Assembly: GCA_028873815.1 (NCBI GenBank)
Contig: JAPPNN010000050.1
Span: 42,074-106,073, forward strand
Reading direction: 5' to 3'
DNA: 64,000 nt
Source: Gemmatimonadota bacterium
Lineage (GTDB): Bacteria > Gemmatimonadota > Gemmatimonadetes > Longimicrobiales > Gaopeijiaceae
In this document: positions 39,037 through 48,901 of the stretch, in pieces
Layout of the letters: each line of letters begins with the position of its first letter
Numbering within the stretch: the first letter of the stretch is position 1
Notes under the pieces: model-generated
Databases searched by the model: none
What the model saw: only the letters and a program-made list of their open reading frames with translations
What the model was told of the DNA's origin: nothing
Translations under genes and position numbers: made by a program

Positions 39037-41610
39037 TTATCCCCTCCGCGCCTCGGCCCGGAGGGCGTGCAACAGGTTGAGGGCCTCCAATGGAGTCATG
39101 CGGTCGGGCTCGAGCGCGCGCAGCCGTTCCACCACGGGATGCTGCACCGTGAACAGCGACACCTGGTCACGGACGACCTCCGAAGAAGCGGCTCCGCCGC
39201 TCCGGCGGCCGAGACCGGTACCCCCACCCGTGTGTGTTCCCTCGAGTTCGGCGAGAAGTTCCATCGCGCGCGCGATCAGGTGCGGGGGAAAGCCCGCGAG
39301 CCGGGCGACCTGGATCCCGTAGGACCGATCCGCCCCGCCCTCCTCGAGCCGCCTCAGGAAGACAATGGTCTCGCCCGACTCCCTGACCGCCACGTTCAGG
39401 TTGCGCACGCCTGAAAGAAGATCGCCAAGCTGGGTCAGTTCGTGGTAGTGGGTCGCGCAGATGGCCTTGGCCCCCACATGCTCGTGCAGGTGCTCGGTCA
39501 CCGCCCAGGCGATCGAGACCCCGTCGTAGGTGGAGGTCCCACGGCCGATCTCGTCGAGCAGGACCAGACTCCGCGCGGTGGCGCCGTGGATGATCGCCGC
39601 CGTCTCGTTCATCTCGACCATGAATGTAGACTGGCCGCGCGCCAGATTGTCGGAAGCGCCCACGCGCGTGAAGATTCGGTCGCAGACGCCGAGACGGGCC
39701 TCGTCGGCCGGCACGAAAGACCCCACCTGCGCCATCAGCTGGATCAGGCCGGTCTGGCGCAGCACCGTGCTCTTGCCGGCCATGTTCGGGCCGGTCAGGA
39801 TCACGATCCTCCCGTCCTCGCCCAGGGCCAGATCGTTGGGAATGAAGTCCTCGCGCGGCATCATGGTCTCGACGACCGGGTGCCTCCCCGCCGCGATGTC
39901 GATGTCGAATTCCGTGGTCACCTCGGGACGCACGTACCCGCGCACCTCCGCCACCTGGGCGAGCCCCGCGATGACGTCGAGCATCGCGATCCGGCGTCCG
40001 GCCTCCTGGATCCGCTTCACCGCGAGGGCCAACTCTCCCCGCACCCGCAGGAAGAGGGTCTGCTCGAGGCGGCCGATCTTCTCCTCGGCCCCGAAAACCT
40101 TCTCCTCCCACTCCTTCAGTTCCGGAGTGAAGTACCGCTCCGCGCCGGTCAGGGTCTGCTTGCGTATGAAGTGATCCGGAACGCGCTCCAGGTTGGCTTT
40201 GGTGACTTCCAGGTAGTAGCCGAAGACCTTGTTGTAGCCGACCTTCAGCGAGGCGATTCCCGTCCGCTCGCGCTCTCGGGTCTGCAGCCCGGCGATAAAG
40301 TCGCGCGCGCCGTCTCTGAGCGCCCTCAACTCGTCGAGTTCCGCGCTGAACCCCTCCCGGATTATCCCCCCCTCGGCCAGCGTCGGCGGAGCATCTTCCG
40401 AGATCGCGTCCGCGATCAGCGCGTCCACGTCCTCCAGGGTATCCAGGTCCCCGCACAAACGGCCGAGCAAGCCGGTGTGCAGCGCTTCGCCGCACCTGGC
40501 GACCGCGGGGAGCTGGCGCACGGACAACCCCAGCCCCAGCACCTCGCGCGGCGAGGCGCGGCCCGTCCCCACCTTGGTTGCAAGACGGTCCAGGTCGCGG
40601 ATCGATCCGAGGGCCGCCCGCAGTTCCACACGTGCGTCCGGATTGTCGAACAGCTCCGCCACGCCGGCCAGCCGTTCCCGAATCTCCGTGGCGTCGAGCA
40701 GGGGCCTGAGAAGCCAGGTCCGCAACAGGCGGGCGCCCATGGGCGTGGTTGTCGCGTCAAGCACCGACAGCAGCGACGCATCCCCGTCCTGCGGGCGCAG
40801 CGGCTCGACAAGCTCCAGGTTGCGCCGGGTCATGGCGTCGAGCGTCATGACCACTTCGGGACGCTGGATTCGCGGAGCCCGCAGGTGCTCCACGGACCCG
40901 GGGCGGATCTCCTCGACGTAGGCGACCAGAGCGCCACCTGCCCGAATCAGCAGTTCGTCGCCACGCTCGAAGCCGAACCCGTCCAGCGACAGCACGCCGT
41001 ACCGTCTGAGGAGCTCATCGCGGGCGGTCTCCAGGTCGAACACCCAGTCGGGCCGGGTGGTGCGGACCGCCCGGTCTCCGACGTTGTCACACCATTCACC
41101 GCCCGAATCGGGCATCAGTAGTTCGCGCGGCTCCAGCCGGTCGAGTTCGTCCTCCAGCTCGTCAGGCGTGATCTGCAGAAGCACGATTTCGCCGGTCGAG
41201 ACATCCAGCGCCCCCAGACCGGCCGCAAGCTCCCCGGGAACCAGGGCCACGATAAAGTTGTTCCGCGATGCTTCCAGCAGGTTGTCCGACACCACGGTTC
41301 CCGGGGTCACCGTCTCGACGACTTCCCTGCGCACGATGCCTCTGGCCTCGGCCGGATCCTCGACCTGCTCGCAGATCGCGACACGCTTGCCGAGCTTCAC
41401 CAGCCGTCCCAGGTAGTCGTCAAGCGCCTTCGCGGGCACGCCGGCCAGGGGAACGCGGCTCGCCGCGCCGTTGTTGCGGGACGTGAGGGTCAGCCCGAGC
41501 AGGCGGGCCCCCTCCTCTGCGTCCTCGCAGAACAGCTCGTAGAAGTCACCTACCCGGAAGAACACGAGGGCGTCCCGATGGCGGGACTTCGCGTCGCGCC
41601 ACTGGCGCAT
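39037..41610 (-). CDS. mutS: DNA mismatch repair protein MutS
   Basis: This protein is at least 857 aa. The mismatch-recognition motif is FFRVGDFYELF near the N-terminus. The connector, core and clamp follow, with the ATPase Walker A GPNMAGKSTVLRQ, DEIGRGTSTYDG and ATHYHELTQL. The ATG at 41610 lies within sequence that still matches MutS: upstream in-frame codons read NRGLETPL before MRQW, aligning to the family's TPMMQQY. No ATG, GTG or TTG exists between the upstream in-frame stop and this ATG; a CTG at 41635-41637 is the best alternative start. MutL is not in the window. Confidence 0.97.
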   Translation of the reverse strand: MRQWRDAKSRHRDALVFFRVGDFYELFCEDAEEGARLLGLTLTSRNNGAASRVPLAGVPAKALDDYLGRLVKLGKRVAICEQVEDPAEARGIVRREVVETVTPGTVVSDNLLEASRNNFIVALVPGELAAGLGALDVSTGEIVLLQITPDELEDELDRLEPRELLMPDSGGEWCDNVGDRAVRTTRPDWVFDLETARDELLRRYGVLSLDGFGFERGDELLIRAGGALVAYVEEIRPGSVEHLRAPRIQRPEVVMTLDAMTRRNLELVEPLRPQDGDASLLSVLDATTTPMGARLLRTWLLRPLLDATEIRERLAGVAELFDNPDARVELRAALGSIRDLDRLATKVGTGRASPREVLGLGLSVRQLPAVARCGEALHTGLLGRLCGDLDTLEDVDALIADAISEDAPPTLAEGGIIREGFSAELDELRALRDGARDFIAGLQTRERERTGIASLKVGYNKVFGYYLEVTKANLERVPDHFIRKQTLTGAERYFTPELKEWEEKVFGAEEKIGRLEQTLFLRVRGELALAVKRIQEAGRRIAMLDVIAGLAQVAEVRGYVRPEVTTEFDIDIAAGRHPVVETMMPREDFIPNDLALGEDGRIVILTGPNMAGKSTVLRQTGLIQLMAQVGSFVPADEARLGVCDRIFTRVGASDNLARGQSTFMVEMNETAAIIHGATARSLVLLDEIGRGTSTYDGVSIAWAVTEHLHEHVGAKAICATHYHELTQLGDLLSGVRNLNVAVRESGETIVFLRRLEEGGADRSYGIQVARLAGFPPHLIARAMELLAELEGTHTGGGTGLGRRSGGAASSEVVRDQVSLFTVQHPVVERLRALEPDRMTPLEALNLLHALRAEARRG

Positions 41611-41768
41611 GAGCGGTGTCTCGAGGCCGCGGTTCAGAAGCTTTGCCTGGCAGCGATGGAGGGTGACTGAAGGCCGGGAACAGGATCACGGATGGAGTAC
41701 GATACCGCGGCGATGACCGGCGATCAACGCCGTCCTGAAGGCGCACGGCGAATCGCCGGGAATCGACG

Positions 41769-44084
41769 CTACCCGAGGTCGACGCGCCGCAGCCGGTTCG
41801 CGTTGGTCACGACGGTGACGGAGCTGAACGCCATCGCCGCTCCGGCGATCATCGGAGAGAGCAGCAGGCCGAAAGACGGGTAGAGCACGCCTGCTGCCAC
41901 GGGGATGCCGATTACGTTGTATGCGAAGGCCCCGACGAGGTTCTGCGCGATATTGCGCCGGGTCGCGGCGGAGATGCGGAGCAGTGTCTCGACACCGCGA
42001 AGCGAGTCGCCGAGCAGGGCGACGTCGCCGGTTTGCAGCGCGACATCGGTTCCGCCCCCCATCGCGACGCCGACATCGGCCGTGGCCAGCGCGGGGGCGT
42101 CGTTGATGCCGTCGCCGACCATCGCGACCACGCGTCCGGCATCGCGCAGCGCGCCGATCTCGGCGGCCTTCTCCTCCGGGGAGACACGTGCCCGCACGCG
42201 ATCGATCCCGACCTGCGAAGCGATCCTCATGGCGGCTCCTTCCTCGTCGCCGGTCAGCATCATCACCTCCACACCACGCGCGCGCAGGCGCTCCACCGCG
42301 GCCCGGGCACCGGGACGCACCGCATCGGCCACCGCGAACACCCCCGTAACCGCTCCGTCCACCGCCACCACCACCGGGGTCCCCCCTTCGGCGGCACCCC
42401 GGTCGAGGTGCCCGTGCACCGGCCCGGTCGCGACTCCCGCACCCTCGAGAAACTTCGGCGACCCCACCAGGACCCGCCTGCCGGCGACCACCGCGGAAGC
42501 TCCGAGCCCGGGATGCGCCGCAAAGTGCGCCGCCTCCCCGGCCCGGACCCCCCGCTCCCGCGCATACGCCACGATCGCGCGGGCAGCCGGGTGTTCCGAC
42601 ATCGCCTCCACCGCGGCGGCCGTGCGCAGGAAGTCCTCCTCGCCGACACCGGGCGCCGGGTTCGCGTGCGTCACCATCGGCTTGCCCAGGGTCAGCGTGC
42701 CCGTCTTGTCCAGGACCACCGTGTCGATGTCGCGCGCGCGCTGCAACGACTCGCCGTCGCGGATGAGGACCCCGTGCCCGGCCGCCCGCCCGATCGCGAT
42801 CATGATCGAGATCGGTGTGGCGAGACCCAGCGCGCACGGGCACGCGATCACCAGCACGGCGACGGCGGTCACCATGGCGAAGTTCACCCGCGGCTCGGGC
42901 CCGAAGAGGAACCATGCCCCGAACGTCACCAGCGCGACGAGCACCACCGCCGGCACGAAATAGCCCGCCACGACGTCCACCGTCCTCTGAATCGGCGGCT
43001 TGGTCCCCTGGGCCCTGCGCACCATGGCCACAATACGCGCGAGCACCGTGTCGGAACCGACGCGCGTCGCACGAATCGTCAGCGCCCCCGTTGCGTTGAC
43101 CGTGCCGCCCACCACCGCATCACCCGGAGCCTTGTCCACCGGCGCGTTCTCGCCGGTGAGCATGGATTCGTCGACCTCGCTCCTGCCGTCGATAACCCGG
43201 CCGTCCAGGGGAACCCTCGCACCGGGGCGCACCAGGAGCACGTCGCCGGGAACCACATCCGCTACCGGTACCGTTTCGACGTCCTCGCCCGTGACGCGGT
43301 CGGCCGTCTCGGGGGTGAGGTCGAACAGCGCCCTGAGCGCCCTCGCGGTTCGGCCCTTCGCCTTCGCCTCGATGGCCTGTCCGAGGACCACCAGGGTGAT
43401 GACGACCGCCACGGCCTCGAAGAAGGGGCGGCCGCTGCCCGCCGGGAAGAGCTGGGGCGCGGCCACCGCCACCGCCGAGTAAAGCCAGGCCGCGCCGGTG
43501 CCCAACGCGACCAGCGTGTCCATGGTGGAACTCCGCGCACGCGCAGCCGACCAGGCCCCCGCAAAGAACCCCCGCCCGACGTACGCAAGAATCGGCAGGG
43601 TCAGAACGGCCGAAAGCCACCACGCCGCGCGGAGCATGTCTCCGCTCAGCGCTGGCAGCCCCGGGATCATCTCCCAGTGCCCGATCAGCACCACCGGCAG
43701 GCCGCACGCCACGCCGACGCGGAAGCGCCTCATGAGGTCGGCCTGCTCCGCATCCCTGTCCCGGTCGCGTTCGACCGCCGCCTCCAGAACCGCGCCGGAG
43801 CCGGCGAGCACCTCCGCCCCGTATCCCGCGCGCTCCACCGCCTCCACCAGTGCCCCCGGGTCGGGAACGGTGCTCCCGTGTCTCACGGTGGCAAGCTCCT
43901 CCACGAGGCTCACGCTGGCCTCCGCCACGCTGTCGACGGCGCCGAGCGCCCGCTCGACCGTGGTCACGCAGGCCGCGCAGTGCATCCCGCGAATGCTCAG
44001 CTGGACGTCGCCGCCGGTTTCCTCCGACTCCGTCTCCGCCACCTCGGGCCTCGTCGTCGCGACCAGGTCCGGGGCGCTCACCAC
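41769..44084 (-). CDS. copA: Copper-type (P1B) heavy-metal translocating ATPase
   Basis: This 771-aa inner-membrane pump probably exports Cu(I). It has one N-terminal HMA domain with GMHCAAC, eight transmembrane helices, the actuator loop with [10 protein letters not shown] (TGE), the CPC ion site in [13 protein letters not shown], the phosphorylation site [15 protein letters not shown] (HP motif) and [10 protein letters not shown]. The C-terminal helices contain YN and [16 protein letters not shown], typical of CopA rather than Zn/Cd pumps. The start is GTG. No copper regulator or chaperone gene is adjacent. Confidence 0.93.
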   Translation of the reverse strand: MVSAPDLVATTRPEVAETESEETGGDVQLSIRGMHCAACVTTVERALGAVDSVAEASVSLVEELATVRHGSTVPDPGALVEAVERAGYGAEVLAGSGAVLEAAVERDRDRDAEQADLMRRFRVGVACGLPVVLIGHWEMIPGLPALSGDMLRAAWWLSAVLTLPILAYVGRGFFAGAWSAARARSSTMDTLVALGTGAAWLYSAVAVAAPQLFPAGSGRPFFEAVAVVITLVVLGQAIEAKAKGRTARALRALFDLTPETADRVTGEDVETVPVADVVPGDVLLVRPGARVPLDGRVIDGRSEVDESMLTGENAPVDKAPGDAVVGGTVNATGALTIRATRVGSDTVLARIVAMVRRAQGTKPPIQRTVDVVAGYFVPAVVLVALVTFGAWFLFGPEPRVNFAMVTAVAVLVIACPCALGLATPISIMIAIGRAAGHGVLIRDGESLQRARDIDTVVLDKTGTLTLGKPMVTHANPAPGVGEEDFLRTAAAVEAMSEHPAARAIVAYARERGVRAGEAAHFAAHPGLGASAVVAGRRVLVGSPKFLEGAGVATGPVHGHLDRGAAEGGTPVVVAVDGAVTGVFAVADAVRPGARAAVERLRARGVEVMMLTGDEEGAAMRIASQVGIDRVRARVSPEEKAAEIGALRDAGRVVAMVGDGINDAPALATADVGVAMGGGTDVALQTGDVALLGDSLRGVETLLRISAATRRNIAQNLVGAFAYNVIGIPVAAGVLYPSFGLLLSPMIAGAAMAFSSVTVVTNANRLRRVDLG

Positions 44085-44106
44085 GGGCCCCCGGTTCCGG
44101 CCATCG

Positions 44107-45114
44107 CTACGCCGCTCCCGCCGAGCCCCGGCGACGCACCTGCAGGCCGAGCAGCCACTCCTCGAGAAGGACCTCGTCGGAGATCGCGCTCGCCTTGAGC
44201 AGTTGGTCCACGCGGCGAAGTCCGTGAACGGCGCGGGCCAGGTCGGCGCGGGTCCAGCGCCGTGCCTGCCCGGTGATCCTGCGCACGAGGAAGCGCTGGT
44301 AGGGGGGCAGCGCGTCCTGAAGGGCGGAAGCGCCTCCCTCGATGGCCACCCCGATGCGCAGGAGCGTGGTCGACAGGCCGATCACCAGGCCCACGGCCGT
44401 CTCTCCCTGTGCGAGCAGAACCGGCAGCCCCCTCACGGCCTCGCGGACCTGCCGATTGCCCACCAGGTCGAACCAGGCCCAGCGATCCTGCTGGGGCAGG
44501 TGGAGGCCGCCTCTTCGCACGGCATCCAGATCCACGGGCCGATCCGGCCCCACCATTTCGGCGAGCTTGCGGACCTCCTGCGTCAGCACGCCCAGGTCGG
44601 TGCCCGCGGCTCCCGCCAGCGCCTGTGCGGCCTCGACCTCGATCGTGGCGCCGAGTTCCCCGGCCGCCCAGGACACGAGCCACGCCGGAACCGCGTCGCG
44701 GGGCACGGGCTTGAACTCCGCCGCCTGCGCGAGCCGCGCCAGATCCTTGTAGAACTTTGCCCGGGACTGCTTCGGTACCGTGGCCTGCAGGATCAGCACG
44801 AGCCCCCGCGGCGGCTTTCCAGCGGTATCCAGCACGACCTTGCGCGCTGCCGGGCTGGACGCCAGCGCCTCGGCCTCCTTGACCAGCACAACGCGCCAAT
44901 CCGCCATCATCGGCGGGGTGGAGATCACCGACGCCAAGCGTTCCACGGACGTCTCGGACCCGCGGAGCACGTCGACGTTGAAGTCGCGTGTCGCCGAGTC
45001 GGCGTATTGCTCGACGAGAACTTTTGCCGCGGCCGCCTTCCGGAACTCGTCACCGCCGTGGAGGAAGAACACGCCCCCGTCGGCTGAGGCGCTCAGGGAC
45101 CGGGGCAGGGACAC
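44107..45114 (-). CDS. holA: DNA polymerase III delta subunit (HolA)
   Basis: This 335-aa AAA+-fold clamp-loader subunit opens the beta sliding clamp. Features fitting HolA are [24 protein letters not shown] at the start (shown in two parts: [12 protein letters not shown] and [12 protein letters not shown]), [71 protein letters not shown] and the C-terminal helical collar. As in other deltas, no functional Walker A is visible. Twenty-two bases separate it from copA. Confidence 0.88.
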   Translation of the reverse strand: MSLPRSLSASADGGVFFLHGGDEFRKAAAAKVLVEQYADSATRDFNVDVLRGSETSVERLASVISTPPMMADWRVVLVKEAEALASSPAARKVVLDTAGKPPRGLVLILQATVPKQSRAKFYKDLARLAQAAEFKPVPRDAVPAWLVSWAAGELGATIEVEAAQALAGAAGTDLGVLTQEVRKLAEMVGPDRPVDLDAVRRGGLHLPQQDRWAWFDLVGNRQVREAVRGLPVLLAQGETAVGLVIGLSTTLLRIGVAIEGGASALQDALPPYQRFLVRRITGQARRWTRADLARAVHGLRRVDQLLKASAISDEVLLEEWLLGLQVRRRGSAGAA

Positions 45115-45174
45115 CGTCGTGCCTGGGACGCGGGCGAGCGGCCCGCAGTGAACGCACGGCTCCGCAAGGGGCTG

Positions 45175-45759
45175 CTAATACTGATCCAGCCCCGCCTCAA
45201 CCTCGCGGGATACGGGGCGGGCGGGCGTGTGGCCGTATTCGAAGAGCATGGCACGCGCGATTTCGACCGGGGCCGTTCGCGCCTGCTGGACAGGGAAAGG
45301 ACCGGGAAGCGAAAACACCAGCGGCACGAGGGGCACGGTGGGCGCGCTGGCCACGACCGGAGGCATCTCGACCTCGGGCGTCGGCAGCGACAGGAACGGG
45401 AGCCAGGCCGCGGCGGTCAGCAGCACCGTCACGATCAGGGAGGCGGCCAGCGTCATTCCGGAACCCGCCGCGCCCAGCGCCTGCGGTCTGCGCTCCTCGG
45501 CAAGGGCCCGGTGGCGTACGGCGGCAACCCGGGTCGGACGGATGGCCGCCTCCGGCTGTGCCGCTCGCAAAACCTGGACACCCTTGCGGATGACCCGATC
45601 GTACCGCGCGCAGCGGGCGCAAGTCTCGAGGTGGCCGATCACCCGCGCCCTGGCCTCGGGCTCGAGGCGGCCATCGCGGTAGTCCGAATAGCCGTCAAGG
45701 AAGCGCTGACACGCCGGCGGCACGGCTTGCCGCCCTTCGCGGCCCGTTTGCCGGGACAT
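45175..45759 (-). CDS. Zinc-finger anti-sigma factor (membrane-bound)
   Basis: This protein is about 194 aa from the ATG at 45759; an in-frame TTG at 45807 would add 16 residues. The N-terminal ZAS/zf-HC2 domain has C17, H43, C47 and C50 in the order C...HxxxCxxC (HLETCARC). One transmembrane helix (MTLAASLIVTVLLTAAAWLPFL region) and a short extracytoplasmic tail follow. This is the classical ECF anti-sigma design. The partner is most likely the ECF sigma factor encoded 359 bases upstream on the same strand. Confidence 0.82.
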   Translation of the reverse strand: MSRQTGREGRQAVPPACQRFLDGYSDYRDGRLEPEARARVIGHLETCARCARYDRVIRKGVQVLRAAQPEAAIRPTRVAAVRHRALAEERRPQALGAAGSGMTLAASLIVTVLLTAAAWLPFLSLPTPEVEMPPVVASAPTVPLVPLVFSLPGPFPVQQARTAPVEIARAMLFEYGHTPARPVSREVEAGLDQY

Positions 45760-46118
45760 TGAAATCTTGCTCTTCACGAAATCCGGTGCCCGTCGATCAT
45801 TCCCCAAAAAAGGTCAGTCCGCCAACCAATATCCTCACCAAACGGCCACCCCGCCAGTGTCGCGGAGATGCCGGCACCGACGAGGTACACCCCTTCGGGC
45901 CGCTTGTTTCGGTTTCGCGCCGCTTCAGGAATTGTATACAGCCGGGCGGCGCAGAAGGTTCCGCGGGGCGAGAGGTTTCCCGAGGGCGCAAGGGAATCGG
46001 CGCCGCGCTCGAGGGATTCGACGCCACGCCTCGGACGGGCCGGAAACGGGATAGCGGACGCCGGTCGGAACGGGGCGCGTCAGTGGGCCACCGCCGGTAC
46101 CGTGCCCCGCTCCCGGGA
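45760..46118 (-). promoter_or_regulatory. Non-coding gap between ECF sigma and anti-sigma genes with an ECF-like promoter
   Basis: This 359-base stretch contains no convincing gene. On the minus strand GGAACCTT (45962-45955) is followed after 16 bases by TATAC, close to the GGAAC/-10 pattern used by many ECF sigma factors. It lies about 175 bases before the anti-sigma ATG. A run of six T on the minus strand near 45806-45811 is not preceded by a clear hairpin. The rest is GC-rich and featureless to the eye. Confidence 0.4.
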
Positions 46119-46775
46119 TCAGTCGACCATCGGCCCGATGATACGCGCGAAGCTGTTGCGAGCACGGTTCAGCCGGCTCTTTACCGTGCCCAGGTTGCAT
46201 CCGGTGATATCGGCAATCTCCTCGTACGTCTTGCCCTGCAGCTCCCTCAGCACGAAGACGGTCCGGTGGTGGTCCGGCAGCTCCTCGACCGCTTCGTTGA
46301 CCTTCTCTCGCAGGAAACGACGGCGATACAGATCGTCCGGGCGTGTCTTGGGATCTTCCCATTCGAGCGGCCGAAAGTCCGCGTCCCAGTTTCTGGTGAC
46401 CGTCTGAAAGAGCACCAGCGGGTTCCTGGCCCGGTTCCGCAGTTCATTCTTGGCGAGGTTGCCGGCGATCGTGTAGATCCACGTCGAGAACTTTCTCGCC
46501 TGGTCGAATCGGTGCAGGTGTCTGTATACGCGCACGAAGGTCTCCTGGACGAGGTCCTCAGCCCGCTCGCGGTCTCCCACTGTGCGGTGGACGAAGTTCT
46601 GAAGGCGTCGGTCGTAGCGGCGCACCAACTCGGCAAATGCGCTGTCTTCGCCATCGAGGAAGCACTGAACGACCTGGCTGTCGTCGAGAACGGCAAGCTG
46701 CCGTCTCATCTCCCTGGCTGAACCGGGTCGGCGGACCCCGTCTCGCTCGACCGGCAGCGGCTTGGCTCGTGCCAT
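46119..46775 (-). CDS. ECF (sigma-70 family, RpoE-like) RNA polymerase sigma factor
   Basis: This 218-aa ECF sigma has region 2 (FAELVRRYDRRLQNFVHRTV, then RERAEDLVQETFVRVYRHLH and FSTWIYTIAGNLAKNELR) and region 4 (LPDHHRTVFVLRELQGKTYE, then IADITGCNLGTVKSRLNRAR). The ATG is preceded by GAGAGGAG. There is a 25-residue basic N-terminal extension. With the ZAS anti-sigma gene downstream it probably forms an envelope-stress regulatory pair, although the two genes are not overlapping as is common. Confidence 0.95.
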   Translation of the reverse strand: MARAKPLPVERDGVRRPGSAREMRRQLAVLDDSQVVQCFLDGEDSAFAELVRRYDRRLQNFVHRTVGDRERAEDLVQETFVRVYRHLHRFDQARKFSTWIYTIAGNLAKNELRNRARNPLVLFQTVTRNWDADFRPLEWEDPKTRPDDLYRRRFLREKVNEAVEELPDHHRTVFVLRELQGKTYEEIADITGCNLGTVKSRLNRARNSFARIIGPMVD

Positions 46776-46836
46776 GTCAACACGCTCCTCTCAACAGACC
46801 TCATTTAAGGTGAAACCACCCCTGATTCCGCACGCA

Positions 46837-46852
46837 GGGTGCTCTTGCACCC
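46837..46852. other. Small GC hairpin upstream of the ECF sigma gene
   Basis: GGGTGC-TCTT-GCACCC is a perfect six-pair stem with a four-base loop, 61 bases before the sigma start and 110 bases after the Nudix stop. No T-run follows on the minus strand, so an intrinsic terminator is not supported. An attenuator or chance structure are both possible. Confidence 0.3.
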
Positions 46853-46961
46853 CTCGTTGCGCAGGAACCGTGCCAAACGAAATGCCGCTGGGGACAGGGT
46901 TTCGGCGATGAACGTGTCCTCGGCGGGTGACACCCGATTCCCGCTGGAAAGACAGGGCGGG

Positions 46962-47531
46962 CTAGCGGGCGCCCCCGTCGCGCAGAAGAAAGCGCGCTCC
47001 GTACAGGATCGTCACCAGGGTCTTGCCGTCGGTGATCTCTCCCGCGCGCACCATCTCCAGGATCCTGGAAAGAGGAAGGCGCACGACCTCCAGGAACTCG
47101 TCGTCGTCGGCCCGCGCCCGCCCGGGCACCAGGTCGAATGCGGCGTAGAGGTGGATCTCCTCGTTGGTGAAGCCGGGGGTGGTGTGGATCGTGGTCAGTT
47201 TGACCAGTCTGCCCGCGCACACGCCCGCCTCCTCCTCCAGCTCACGCTCGGCGCACTCCTCCCAGGTCTCGCCGGGCTCGATGATGCCAGCGGGAACTTC
47301 GTAGATGTCACCGCCGGCGGCGTACCGGTACTGGCGCACGAGGAGGATTTCCGGATCCGCGTCATGCTCGCTTCCGAGTACGGGCAGAACGGCGGACGCG
47401 CCGCGGTGGCGCACAAGTTCCAGCTCGCCGACAGAGCCGTCGGGAAAGCGCACCGTGTCGACGCTCAGGTGCACCACCCGGCCGTCGTGGATGAGCGACG
47501 TGTTCATCAGGGCCCGCCGGTCCTCGGTCAT
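46962..47531 (-). CDS. Nudix hydrolase, ADP-ribose pyrophosphatase-like
   Basis: This 189-aa protein contains a complete Nudix box, GIIEPGETWEECAERELEEEAG (Gx5Ex7REUXEExG; residues split as GIIEPGETWEE and CAERELEEEAG). The preceding VRQYRYAAGGDIYEVPAG is typical of the ADP-ribose pyrophosphatase (NudF-like) subgroup. It probably hydrolyses ADP-sugars in the cytoplasm. The ATG overlaps the stop of the M16 protease gene (ATGA), so it is the third gene of that operon. Confidence 0.9.
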   Translation of the reverse strand: MTEDRRALMNTSLIHDGRVVHLSVDTVRFPDGSVGELELVRHRGASAVLPVLGSEHDADPEILLVRQYRYAAGGDIYEVPAGIIEPGETWEECAERELEEEAGVCAGRLVKLTTIHTTPGFTNEEIHLYAAFDLVPGRARADDDEFLEVVRLPLSRILEMVRAGEITDGKTLVTILYGARFLLRDGGAR

Positions 47532-48901
47532 TGGCCCGCCTCCGGCCCGATCTCGTCGTGAACGTGGACCGGACCGATGTCGAGCGCCTTCAGCTGCGCT
47601 GCAACCTCGCCGGCATCACCCACCACGACCGTGCACAACTCGCCGGGACGGAGATGCCTGCGGGCGGCGGCGGCGACATCGGCCCTCGTCACGCTGGCGA
47701 CCCGGTCCCGGTACATGCGGTAGTAGTCGTCGTCGAGGCCGTAGACGATCATCCCGGCCACTCTGGACGCGACTTGACCGGTCGTCTCCAGCCGCAGCGG
47801 AAACACGCCGGCGAGGTAGTTGCGCGCGGTGTCGACCTCGTCCCGATTCGGCCCGGCCGCCACGATGCCCTCGATCTCCCGGAAGATCTCGGCTACGGCG
47901 GCCCCGGTCACCGCGTTCTCGACGGCCGTGGAGACCGCGAACGGTCCGGGTCCCCGGCGCGGGGCGAACGACGAGGTCACCCCGTAGGTGAAGCCGCGCC
48001 GTTCGCGCAGATTCAGGTTGAGCCGCGACGAGAACGAACCGCCCAGGATGAGGTTGAGCACGATCGTCGCGAAATAGTCGTCCACCCCGCGATCCACGCC
48101 GACATGCCCCACCCGGATCTGGGACTGCACGGAGCCCGGCCGGTTCACCACGTGCACGGCCCGTTTCCGGCTGCGTGGGCGGGCGTTCGGCTCCGGGAGC
48201 GCTGCGACGTCCCTGTGCCAGTCGCCCAGCCCCTCCTCCGCGACCGCCATGGCCTCGGCCGGATCGAGACTGCCCACGATCACCGCCGCCGCCTCCGCCG
48301 GACCGTAGCGGCCGCCGGCAAAGCCGCGCGCATCCTCGGCACCCAGGTGCGAGAGCGAGGTCTCGACTCCGCCGAGCGGCCGGCCGTAGGTGGCACCGTC
48401 CGCGAAGACGAACCGGGCATGCGCATCGACTGCCAGCGCCGAAGGGTTCATCCGCCTTTGCACGGTCGTGGCGAGCCGCTGCTGCCGGTAGCGCTCGAAC
48501 TCCGCCTCCTCGAAGGCCGGCCGCCGAACCATCTGCGCCAGAAGCGGCATCGCCCGCGCGAGGTGTTCCGCCTGGCAGGAGACCGCCACCGTGGTGGAGT
48601 CCCACCCGGTCGCCGCACCAAAGCTCGCCCCGACATCTTCCAGGGCGCGCGCAAGCTCCGTGCTCGACAGGCGCGAGGTCCCTCCCTCGAGAGCGTCGCC
48701 GGTCAGGACCGCCAGTCCGGAATCGCTCGCCGGCACGGCGGTCTCGCCGGCGCGCAGCACGACCATCCCGGTCACGACCGGGCCTGTGTCCTGCGAGACC
48801 AGGCGCACGTCCATCCCGTTGCTCAGGCGGCGCCGCTCGATGCTCGGGAACGCGTACGGACGGATCAGGCCGGCCGCGGGCGGAGTCCGGCCGGCGCTCA
48901 T
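47528..48901 (-). CDS. M16 peptidase, non-catalytic (B-type) subunit
   Basis: This 457-aa insulinase/M16-family protein lacks the zinc motif: the position expected for HxxEH reads LAVLTGDALEGG. It retains the substrate-binding C-terminal element GGSFSSRLNLNLRERRGFTYGV (the R...Y pair; run split as GGSFSSRLNLNL and RERRGFTYGV). In two-subunit bacterial M16B proteases, one chain supplies the zinc site and the other the R/Y pair, so it probably works with the overlapping upstream gene. There is no signal peptide, so a cytoplasmic location is likely. Confidence 0.9.
   Translation of the reverse strand: MSAGRTPPAAGLIRPYAFPSIERRRLSNGMDVRLVSQDTGPVVTGMVVLRAGETAVPASDSGLAVLTGDALEGGTSRLSSTELARALEDVGASFGAATGWDSTTVAVSCQAEHLARAMPLLAQMVRRPAFEEAEFERYRQQRLATTVQRRMNPSALAVDAHARFVFADGATYGRPLGGVETSLSHLGAEDARGFAGGRYGPAEAAAVIVGSLDPAEAMAVAEEGLGDWHRDVAALPEPNARPRSRKRAVHVVNRPGSVQSQIRVGHVGVDRGVDDYFATIVLNLILGGSFSSRLNLNLRERRGFTYGVTSSFAPRRGPGPFAVSTAVENAVTGAAVAEIFREIEGIVAAGPNRDEVDTARNYLAGVFPLRLETTGQVASRVAGMIVYGLDDDYYRMYRDRVASVTRADVAAAARRHLRPGELCTVVVGDAGEVAAQLKALDIGPVHVHDEIGPEAGQ

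Noticed and set aside
42033..44198. A 721-codon plus-strand frame opposite the copper ATPase
   Set aside because: The minus-strand frame carries the complete P-type ATPase motif set. The antisense product is His/Arg-rich and featureless.
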